From an uncultured Collinsella sp. (lineage in GTDB: Bacteria; Actinomycetota; Coriobacteriia; Coriobacteriales; Coriobacteriaceae), in NCBI GenBank assembly GCA_900551365.1, contig URVZ01000020.1:1-23564 (forward strand): a stretch of DNA of 23,564 nt, read 5' to 3'. The notes beneath the pieces are model-generated. The model was not told the DNA's origin. It did no database searches and was given only the letters and a program-made list of their open reading frames with translations. Made by a program: the position numbers and the translations under genes. Of this stretch, positions 14,729 through 20,456 are shown piece by piece (the first letter of the stretch is position 1; each line of letters opens with the position of its first letter).

Positions 14729-15523
14729 ATGTTTAAACTGATTGCATCCGATATGGACGGCACACTGCTTGACGAAAACGGCCAGGTGCCTCCTGAGACC
14801 TACGAACTGATTCTGGCGCTACACGAGCATGGCGTGCATTTCGCCGCATCGTCAGGTCGTCGCTACGATCGCCTGTGCGAGTTCTTTGCGCCCGTTCGCG
14901 ACAAGATGGACTTTGTCGCCGCTAACGGCGCCCAGGTCTACGCCGACGGTAAGATGGTAGACCGTGAGGTGTATTCCCACCTGGCGATTCGAAGGCTCGC
15001 CCAGGCCGTCAGGACGTTTCCCAATCTGCATCTTGCGCTCTTTGACCGAACCAAGTCCTTCCTGCTCGATGACGAGTGCAAGTTCGTGCGTGAGGTCGAT
15101 AAGGACCTTCCCAATGCCGAGCGCATTTGGGAGCTGCCCGATCCCAGCGTAAATATCATCAAAGCGAGTATCTTTTGCGACGACAGTGCGGTTATGGACA
15201 GTGCGTACGTGCTACAGCGCGAGCTTGGCCAGCTCTTTACCTTTGCGCCTTCTGGAAACGCATGGATCGATGCCATGCAGCCCGGTGTGTCGAAAGCCTC
15301 GGGAATCGAGCAGCTCATGGGGCACTATGGCGTCGAACGCGACGAGGTCATGGCGTTTGGCGACTCGATGAACGACTACGAGATCATTCGCTTTGTCGGC
15401 ACGGGCTGCGCGATGGAAAACGCGCGCCCCGCGCTCAAGGCGGTGGCCGATCGTGTGGTGGGTTGTAACCGCGACCACGCCGTCCAGCAGGAGCTCCGTC
15501 GCGTGCTGGAGAGTCTCTCCTAA
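14729..15523 (+). CDS. Cof-type HAD-IIB phosphatase
   Basis: Haloacid-dehalogenase hydrolase of the Cof/YidA group, Mg-dependent cytosolic phosphatases acting on sugar phosphates and similar small molecules. It is 264 residues, the normal size. Motif I is D8-M-D10-GTLLDE, motif II SSGR (41-44), the catalytic Lys is in GVSKASGIEQL (Lys189), and motif III/IV is FGDSMNDYEII (Asp212, Asp216). The middle (about 85-185) is the type IIB cap that decides the substrate, which I cannot name. ATG 14729 follows GGGAG after 7 nt, but that site lies in a strong hairpin. It converges on another Cof-type gene at 15713-16555; the two proteins are clearly different in sequence, so this is not a recent duplication. 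Confidence 0.9.
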   Translation: MFKLIASDMDGTLLDENGQVPPETYELILALHEHGVHFAASSGRRYDRLCEFFAPVRDKMDFVAANGAQVYADGKMVDREVYSHLAIRRLAQAVRTFPNLHLALFDRTKSFLLDDECKFVREVDKDLPNAERIWELPDPSVNIIKASIFCDDSAVMDSAYVLQRELGQLFTFAPSGNAWIDAMQPGVSKASGIEQLMGHYGVERDEVMAFGDSMNDYEIIRFVGTGCAMENARPALKAVADRVVGCNRDHAVQQELRRVLESLS

Positions 15524-15525
15524 TC

Positions 15526-15598
15526 CGGCAGATGGGGACGTTCCTTTTCTGCCGACAGTGGGGGACAGTCCTTGCGGCTTTTCGCGAAGAGTGTCCCC
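15526..15598. repeat. REP-like hairpins with GGGGAC cores
   Basis: Two adjacent hairpins lie after the HAD stop. The first has CGGCAGA (15526-15532) and TCTGCCG (15548-15554) enclosing TGGGGACGTTCC. The second has GGGGACA (15561-15567) and TGTCCCC (15592-15598) with a partly paired interior (CTTGCG against CGCGAAG). The GGGGAC/GTCCCC termini and hairpin form resemble REP sequences associated with RAYT transposases. No transposase lies in the window. Confidence 0.65.
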
Positions 15599-15613
15599 AA
15601 CGACTACTGTGAC

Positions 15614-15698
15614 CAGGGTAGCTAATTTGGGACGGGGCTATTTTAGCTACCCCACAAGCGGGTAGCTAAAATAGCCCCGTCCCAAATTAGCTACCCTG
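15614..15698. repeat. Perfect 39-bp inverted repeat between convergent genes
   Basis: Arm 15614-15652 is the exact reverse complement of 15660-15698, with a 7-nt spacer (15653-15659). Each arm is itself nearly palindromic at its ends (GGGTAGCTAA and TTAGCTACCC), so smaller hairpins can form within an arm. It lies between two convergent HAD genes, 15 bp before the stop of the minus-strand one. It could terminate both transcripts, but has no T tract of its own; a REP/BIME-like element is my preferred reading. Confidence 0.92.
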
Positions 15699-15712
15699 CC
15701 GGGTTGATGTTG

Positions 15713-16555
15713 CTAGGCGAGGGCGGTCATGATGGTGCGGGCGACGCCGTCGTGGTCGTTGTCGTATTTGGTAATGGCGTCGGCGGCCTCGCGGTCCTCG
15801 GGCTCGGCGTTGATCATGGCCATGCCGTGGCCCGCTGCCTGCAGCATGGGGATGTCGTTGATGTTGTCGCCGAAGGCCCAGGCGTCGGCGAGACGCTCGC
15901 CCAGGTGCTCGCATAGCCACGTGAGGGCCGTTCCCTTGGTGGCGCCCTCGCCCATGACCTCGATATTCATGGCGTACGAACGCGTGACCTCAATGCCTCC
16001 GAGTGTGTCGAGCTCCGCCGTGATGGCGTCGCGATCGGCCGGGTCGTGCCAGTACATGGCGATGCGTTCGAGTGTCTCGACCTCGTCGATCTTGCTGTCG
16101 ATATCCATGTCGATCGGTGTTCGCGTACGCTTGAGCGAAGCCGCGATGTGGGGGTCGCCGCCGCAGAATTCGTCAAGGCGCGTGTAGAGCGAGCGGGGGA
16201 GGAAGCACTGCCCGTCCGCGAAGATATCGAAGGTGACATCATGGCCGGCGGCAATGCCATGGGCGCGGTGGGCGATGGCGCGGTCGAGCGGTCGGCTCAA
16301 AATGCGTGTGGCGCGCGAGGCGTCGGTGGGCACATCGTCGTCGAGCTGCCAGACGCTGGCACCGTTGGCACAGACCGCGTAGTGTACGGCGGGGTGGGCG
16401 AGGATGGACTCAAAGATGCCCGACAGCGGGCGCCCCGTGCAGGGCACAAACTCAATACCGCGGCGCGCAAGCTCGTCGAGCATCGCCCAGGTGGCATCGC
16501 TCATCTGCTTATCACTCGTCAGCAGTGTTCCATCCATATCGGAAAACACAATCAT
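15713..16555 (-). CDS. Cof-type HAD-IIB phosphatase
   Basis: Second HAD hydrolase of the Cof group, 280 residues. Motif I is MIVFSDMDGTLL (Asp6, Asp8), motif II CTGRPLSG (Thr40), the Lys motif GATKGTALTWL, and motif III/IV AFGDNINDIPML. The cap domain lies between about 85 and 195. It is a soluble phosphatase of unknown substrate. Start ATG 16555; AAAGGG lies about 10 nt upstream on the minus strand, an acceptable site. It lies downstream of citrate synthase on the same strand but behind a good terminator (16581-16619), so it is probably transcribed separately or by read-through. Confidence 0.9.
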   Translation of the reverse strand: MIVFSDMDGTLLTSDKQMSDATWAMLDELARRGIEFVPCTGRPLSGIFESILAHPAVHYAVCANGASVWQLDDDVPTDASRATRILSRPLDRAIAHRAHGIAAGHDVTFDIFADGQCFLPRSLYTRLDEFCGGDPHIAASLKRTRTPIDMDIDSKIDEVETLERIAMYWHDPADRDAITAELDTLGGIEVTRSYAMNIEVMGEGATKGTALTWLCEHLGERLADAWAFGDNINDIPMLQAAGHGMAMINAEPEDREAADAITKYDNDHDGVARTIMTALA

Positions 16556-16580
16556 TCGATGCAGCCCTTTCTGCTGGCAT

Positions 16581-16619
16581 AAAAAGCGTGGCCGAGGGCG
16601 GTGATGCCCTGGCCACGCT
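16581..16619 (-). terminator. Intrinsic terminator of citrate synthase gene
   Basis: On the minus strand AGCGTGGCC (16611-16619) pairs with its complement (16585-16593), and AGGGC/GCCCT (16606-16610/16595-16599) extend the stem with a single bulge and a 6-nt loop. Five T residues follow at 16585-16581. It lies 23 nt after the gltA stop. Confidence 0.9.
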
Positions 16620-16642
16620 CGGGTTCTATAACGGTCCGCGTC

Positions 16643-18061
16643 CTAGCGATCGGCGAGCGGCTTGTATTCCAGCGGCTCGATCACCGGACGGTATGCCGGG
16701 CGGATGATGCGATGCGCGCAGAAGAGCTCTTCCATGCGGTGTGCCGACCAGCCGGCCATGCGGGCGACGGCGAATAGCGGCGTAAAAAGCGTCTCGGGCA
16801 CGCCGAGCATCTTGTAGATAAAGCCTGTGTACAGGTCGATGTTGGCGCAGATAGGCTTGGTCATGCCGTGGTCGCGCATCACCTGCGGTGCCAGGCGCTC
16901 GATGCGCTCGATGAGTGCGAACTCTTCGCCCAAGTCCTTCTTGGCTGCCAGTGAGCGCGCGTAACGGCGGCAGACCTCGGCGCGCGGGTCGCTGAGCGTA
17001 TAGACGGCGTGGCCCATGCCGTAGATGAGGCCCGTGCCGTCGAAGGCCTGCTTGTCGAGGATCTTGCCCAGGTAGGCCGCGACCTCGTCCTCGTCCTCCC
17101 AGTTGGAGACATGCGCGCGGATGTCCTCGTGCATAGACACGACCTTGGCATTGGCGCCGCCGTGGCGCGGGCCCTTGAGCGAGCCGATAGCCGCGGCGTA
17201 GGCGGAATACGGGTCGGTGGCCGAAGACGACAGCACGCGGCAAGCGAAGGTGGAGTTGTTGCCGCCGCCGTGCTCGGCATGCAGCATGAGCATAACGTCG
17301 AGCAGCATCGCCTCATCGCGGGTGAACGCCATGCCGCCGCGCAGGACCTGTAGGATGGTCTCGGCGGTGGAGAGACCGGGCGTGGGGTGCGGCACGTGAA
17401 CCTCGGAGCCGCGAAGCTTGGCGACCGAGGCCATGTGTGCGAAGGCGGCAATGCGCGGGAGACGTGCGAGCATGGAAATGGCGACGTCGATTTCGTGCTC
17501 GGGCGCGATCACGTCTGGTTCGGCATCGAAGGCGTAGAGCAGCAGTACGGCGCGCTGGAGCACGTTCATGATGCTCGACGACACCGTGGTCATAGGGAAC
17601 TCTTTAACGTACTCGTCGCTTAGATGTCTAAAGGCGCCCAGGCGCTCGCAAAAGCCGTCGAGCTCTTCCTTGTTGGGCAGCGAACCCGTGATAAGCAGAT
17701 AGGCGACTTCCTCGTAGCCGTAGCGATTCTCGGCCTGGGCATTGTTGACCAGATCCTCGATGCTGTAGCCGCGAAGCGTGAGCTTGCCCTGATCGGGCAC
17801 GACCTTTCCGTCGACCTTGTTGTAGCCGTGCACATCCGAGATACGAGTGAGGCCCGCGACCACGCCCGAGCCGTCGGCATTGCGCAGGCCGCGCTTGACA
17901 TTGTGCTCGACAAACAGGTCCTCGTCGTACGGGGCGGTCGGCAGGCCGTGGTAGAGGCTTTCGCTTTCAGACGAAATCTGGCGGCTTGCTTCGTAATCCA
18001 GAACCAGTCGGCTCAAGTGGTCATCGAAGCGGTAATAGATTTTCTTGGCGTCGTAGGCCAT
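16643..18061 (-). CDS. gltA: Citrate synthase
   Basis: Condenses oxaloacetate and acetyl-CoA to citrate, the entry to the TCA cycle and to 2-oxoglutarate/glutamate synthesis. It is 472 residues. The three catalytic residues are visible: His264 in LMLHAEHGGGNNSTF, His351 in IYGMGHAVYTLSDPR and Asp409 in ANIDLYTGFIY. Other conserved parts include KLTLRGYSIEDLV (about 93-105), GSLKGPRHGGAN (about 293-304) and LFAVARMAGWSAHRMEE near the end. The N-terminal 60 residues are longer than in short archaeal-type enzymes. ATG 18061 is preceded by GGAGAGGAG. In anaerobic gut actinobacteria it probably serves glutamate synthesis in an incomplete cycle (inference). The ACT-domain gene lies 77 bp upstream on the same strand. 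Confidence 0.95.
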   Translation of the reverse strand: MAYDAKKIYYRFDDHLSRLVLDYEASRQISSESESLYHGLPTAPYDEDLFVEHNVKRGLRNADGSGVVAGLTRISDVHGYNKVDGKVVPDQGKLTLRGYSIEDLVNNAQAENRYGYEEVAYLLITGSLPNKEELDGFCERLGAFRHLSDEYVKEFPMTTVSSSIMNVLQRAVLLLYAFDAEPDVIAPEHEIDVAISMLARLPRIAAFAHMASVAKLRGSEVHVPHPTPGLSTAETILQVLRGGMAFTRDEAMLLDVMLMLHAEHGGGNNSTFACRVLSSSATDPYSAYAAAIGSLKGPRHGGANAKVVSMHEDIRAHVSNWEDEDEVAAYLGKILDKQAFDGTGLIYGMGHAVYTLSDPRAEVCRRYARSLAAKKDLGEEFALIERIERLAPQVMRDHGMTKPICANIDLYTGFIYKMLGVPETLFTPLFAVARMAGWSAHRMEELFCAHRIIRPAYRPVIEPLEYKPLADR

Positions 18062-18138
18062 GCGCGCTCCTCTCCGGTCCGCTTTGGGGCCGCGCGCTTG
18101 GACGATATGACGTCAAGCTGCCCCGAGCGGCTTGTTCA

Positions 18139-18426
18139 CTACAGGCGGTACATAAAGTTAAAGACGTCCTCGCGCTGGATGGACACGTTGACGCCCGAAA
18201 GCTCGCCAGCCTCGGCTAGCGCCTTCTGCAGCTCGGCGAAGTCGAGCTTGGACTCGGCGGTGTCGGCCAGCATGGTCATGGTAAAGATGTCCTCGATAAT
18301 GGACTGCGTAATGTCTCGGATGTCGACGTTGGCCTCGCCCAGAACACGGGTGACGCCGGCGACGATACCGGGGCGGTTCTTGCCAAGGACGGTGATGACG
18401 ATACGGGAGGACGAGATCTCGGCCAT
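18139..18426 (-). CDS. ACT domain protein (UPF0237 type)
   Basis: A 95-residue protein made almost entirely of ACT modules, small-molecule-sensing folds that often bind amino acids. The start SSRIVITVLGKNRPGIVAGV (about 6-25), then NVDIRDITQSIIEDIFTMTM, matches the UPF0237 group of stand-alone ACT proteins; some relatives (GcvR) affect glycine-cleavage regulation. No DNA-binding or enzyme domain is present, so it must act through a partner or simply bind a ligand. ATG 18426 has AAAGGG about 6 nt upstream. It lies upstream of gltA on the same strand with no terminator between them, so an operon is likely. A dyad overlaps its putative -10 box (18474-18496). Confidence 0.88.
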   Translation of the reverse strand: MAEISSSRIVITVLGKNRPGIVAGVTRVLGEANVDIRDITQSIIEDIFTMTMLADTAESKLDFAELQKALAEAGELSGVNVSIQREDVFNFMYRL

Positions 18427-18473
18427 GGGAAACCCTTTCGCGTGATTGCGGCGCGCGCGGGGCGCTCCGCTAC

Positions 18474-18496
18474 GGTACAGTGTTCATCATTGTACC
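18474..18496 (-). promoter_or_regulatory. Dyad overlapping a putative -10 box of the ACT gene
   Basis: GGTACA (18474-18479) and TGTACC (18491-18496) are inverted copies with an 11-bp spacer. On the minus strand TACAAT (18494-18489) could be a -10 box 62 bp before the ATG; no clear -35 box is present. A repressor site is plausible but not shown. Confidence 0.4.
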
Positions 18497-18821
18497 TGTC
18501 TGGCGCAAAAAAGGCGCGCTCGCTGCGGCGTTACATGCCTGCAACATGAGCGTAAGGGGGAAGGCCGTACGGGGAAGAGCCGTCTGGCGCGTGTCCGGCT
18601 CGTGTTGGGTTGATTTCCGATCTCAGCCGAACACATTGAGCGGACAGGCCGTTCCCGCAGTCAGCCGAACGCCTCCGACGGCTGATTCCGAACTGGAAGC
18701 GGAGGGCATCCCCGCCCTTCGGTAGGGGATACCGCTCCGCGGCGCATGCCGCGGGCGGCGCCCCTATCGGACCACCGTGACCTCAGTTGGGATGGGCCCA
18801 CACTGCCGCGTACTCGGTGAG
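18497..18821. other. Non-coding stretch beside the recombinase, with short repeats
   Basis: I find no credible gene here. The direct repeat TCAGCCGAAC occurs at 18623-18632 and 18661-18670. CGGCTGA at 18679-18685 is an inverted copy, making a 7-bp hairpin with 18661-18667. Further inverted repeats lie near 18707-18732 (ATCCCC/GGGGAT) and 18735-18755 (CCGCGG around CGCATG). Next to a recombinase these could be remains of attachment or arm-binding sites, but no tRNA gene or duplicated core was found. Confidence 0.4.
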
Positions 18822-19547
18822 CTAGAGCCAACTGTTCGTCTTCACGTCGCGTATGGCGATATTTCGGTCGTCCGGCTCGGTGATGCCGTAGCCGAACGCC
18901 TGGAGCGTCTCGATGGACTCCTGGATCCTCTGTTGGAACATGGGACCCGGATCGACCCTCGGCCCGAGGTGCCCGCGCCAAAGGCACGGCGTGGCGCGCA
19001 GCATGTTATGGATTTTGGAGATGGGCTCGATGTCGGCGTAGACGTTGAGCGTCGCCATGGCGTCCTTGTGGCCGAGGATCGATTGGAGCGCCTTGATATC
19101 GCCGCCTTGGCGGATCCACTGCGTTGCGAACGTGTGGCGAAGGCCGTGGAACGTGATCAGCTCGTCGTTGGTGCCCATGAGGCCGTTGGTCTCCGAGAAC
19201 GTCTTGAACGCCCTGCGGATATAGCTTGTCGTCGCGAAGGTCGCGCCCGGCTCCGACAGGATGTAGCAGTCCCCGATCTCGACCGCCCCGGTAAGGCCGC
19301 GCAAGCGCAGCTTTCCGCAGTCGATCTCGTGGGTCTCCTTCAGGAAGGGGAGTAGGCCGACCGGGTCGATGGGGATACCCCTGGCGTCATGGGTCTTGGT
19401 GTCCTTGATGAACGAACCCATTCCCTTCGCGTACGCCACCGAGTGTCTGATCGAGATCAGGCCCGTCTCGAAATCCACATCGCACCACCGAAGGCCGCAG
19501 ACCTCGCCGATTCGCATCCCCGTGTGCAGGGCGAGTACGACCGCCCT
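18822..19547 (-). pseudogene. Tyrosine recombinase (phage integrase) remnant, catalytic domain only
   Basis: The catalytic half of a phage-type integrase. All key residues remain: Arg in HTGMRIGEVCGLRW, the H-x-x-R of HGLRHTF, His of ILGHKD, and the nucleophile Tyr in TLNVYADIE; a Lys in IKDTKTHDARG fits the beta-hairpin lysine. The N-terminal arm-binding and core-binding domains, normally 150-200 residues, are missing. The open frame begins at 19547, immediately after the TAG of the XRE gene and in the same frame. The first ATG (19517) has no ribosome-binding site, so it is probably untranslated. After its TAG stop the frame continues for 12 protein-like codons before TGA, which hints at a further nonsense change. 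It marks an old mobile element that has decayed. Confidence 0.85.
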
Positions 19548-19799
19548 CTAATCCTCGGCGGACCAATCGAGTCCGAACTCCTTTCGGGCATCCTCTTCGC
19601 TCATGACTTCGAGAAGGTCTCCGGGTTGGCAACGAAGGGCGAGGCATAGCTGCTCGAGTGTGTTGAAGCGAATGCCGCGAATATGCCCTTTTTTAATGCG
19701 GGACAGGTTCACGGGCGTGGTTCCAATCCTTTCGGCAAGTTCGTTCGAGGAAATCTTTCGCTCGGCCATGATCTTGTCGAGGCGAACAATTACGGGCAT
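19548..19799 (-). CDS. XRE-family (YozG-like) transcriptional regulator
   Basis: Small Cro/C1-type helix-turn-helix protein, 83 residues. The start MPVIVRLDKIMAERKISSNE, the HTH (about 19-40, LAERIGTTPVNLSRIKKGHI) and FNTLEQLCLALRCQPGDLLE are typical of the YozG-like regulators usually found beside DUF2975 genes. Those are often about 65-75 residues, so the last 10-15 residues (ARKEFGLDWSAED) may be native or may come from the junction with the integrase remnant. ATG 19799 has TAAGGA 8 nt upstream, overlapping the stop of the membrane-protein gene, so the two are translated from one mRNA. It probably binds the palindrome at 20359-20377 (inference). Confidence 0.88.
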   Translation of the reverse strand: MPVIVRLDKIMAERKISSNELAERIGTTPVNLSRIKKGHIRGIRFNTLEQLCLALRCQPGDLLEVMSEEDARKEFGLDWSAED

Positions 19800-19808
19800 G
19801 GCGTTTCC

Positions 19809-20321
19809 TTACGCAATCTCGTCGGAGTCGAGGTACAGCTCTCGGGCGTACAAGAAGAGCTGGGAAAGCATGAACAGGACGATGCCGAGAACCAGAGAGG
19901 TCCAATCGAATGATGAAGCGATCTCTTGGGCGCCGACGGCCCCCTCGCCGCCAAACATCGAAACGGAGGTTTTGAGTGAGCCGGCGTAGAGGCTGGTGGC
20001 AGCTTGAACAACGAAGAGAATGCCGAGCACCTTCAAGCATGTCGCAGACCCTTTCTTGAAGGGGTCTCCGCTCTTGATCGTCCACACGAGAACGGCGCTG
20101 AGGATGGTCGTAGCGATACCGATGACGGCAGGGACCAATGTCGAGATCGCAAGGGCTGGATACGCGGGGGAGTCTGCAATTACAGGGTTGTCGAGCACTT
20201 CGATTGCTGGCTTTAAGGAGAACGCCACTTGTGCGATGGCGGTGGCGCAAAGGGTCGCAGAGGCTATCGCACATGCGATGCGGAAGGAATGAAGCCGGGG
20301 AGTGCGATTGTCGGAACTCAT
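19809..20321 (-). CDS. DUF2975-like membrane protein
   Basis: A 170-residue integral membrane protein with four predicted helices (about 14-34, 57-80, 94-115, 140-158). It matches the DUF2975 pattern: an extracytoplasmic loop after helix 1, a GDPFKKGSATCLKVLG segment after helix 2, and a last helix FDWTSLVLGIVLFMLSQLF followed by ARELYLDSDEIA. The function of the family is unknown; its genes are usually paired with a YozG-like XRE regulator, as here, which suggests a membrane sensor or anti-regulator (inference). ATG 20321 has GGAGGT 4 nt upstream. It is the first gene of the pair, transcribed away from the ABC exporter. Confidence 0.8.
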   Translation of the reverse strand: MSSDNRTPRLHSFRIACAIASATLCATAIAQVAFSLKPAIEVLDNPVIADSPAYPALAISTLVPAVIGIATTILSAVLVWTIKSGDPFKKGSATCLKVLGILFVVQAATSLYAGSLKTSVSMFGGEGAVGAQEIASSFDWTSLVLGIVLFMLSQLFLYARELYLDSDEIA

Positions 20322-20358
20322 AATAACCTCCGAAGAATTTAAAAAACTCAGGTTACTT

Positions 20359-20377
20359 TTTAACAGTTTATGTTAAA
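20359..20377. promoter_or_regulatory. Perfect 7-5-7 palindrome, probable operator
   Basis: TTTAACA (20359-20365), spacer GTTTA, TGTTAAA (20371-20377). It lies in the 135-bp divergent region between the DUF2975/XRE pair and the ABC exporter. It overlaps the -10 box of the leftward promoter and a possible extended -10 (TGTTAAATT, 20371-20379) of the rightward one. The XRE protein is the obvious candidate binder. Confidence 0.65.
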
Positions 20378-20393
20378 TTGACTTTGCCGGCAA
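20365..20393 (-). promoter_or_regulatory. Putative promoter of the DUF2975/XRE operon
   Basis: On the minus strand TTGCCG (20393-20388) and TAAACT (20370-20365) are spaced 17 bp apart, and each matches consensus at four bases. The -10 box sits in the centre of the palindrome, so a protein bound there would block this promoter. Confidence 0.45.
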
Positions 20394-20400
20394 GTAATAA

Positions 20401-20423
20401 GGGCCGAGCATTTTGTTCGGCCC
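20401..20423 (+). other. Hairpin in the exporter leader
   Basis: GGGCCGA (20401-20407) pairs with TCGGCCC (20417-20423), extended by a G-T and a C-G pair around an ATTTT loop. It ends 33 nt before the permease ATG. On the plus strand CCTCTGTT follows, on the minus strand TTATTACTT. It could be a weak terminator/attenuator for the exporter mRNA or shield the minus promoter from upstream transcription. Confidence 0.5.
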
Positions 20424-20456
20424 CTCTGTTCCGACTGGATGAGGTTAAGGTTGGCG

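Noticed and set aside
15614..15698. Simple bidirectional Rho-independent terminator
   Set aside because: The 39-bp perfect arms have no T tract on either side and are much longer than needed; termination may happen but does not explain the structure.
18480..18725. 81-codon plus-strand frame in the gap upstream of the ACT gene
   Set aside because: No ribosome-binding site, covers the putative minus-strand promoter and repeats, and its composition is not protein-like.
18497..18821. tRNA gene as integration target beside the integrase
   Set aside because: No cloverleaf, no GGTTCRA-type T-loop; only short hairpins are present.
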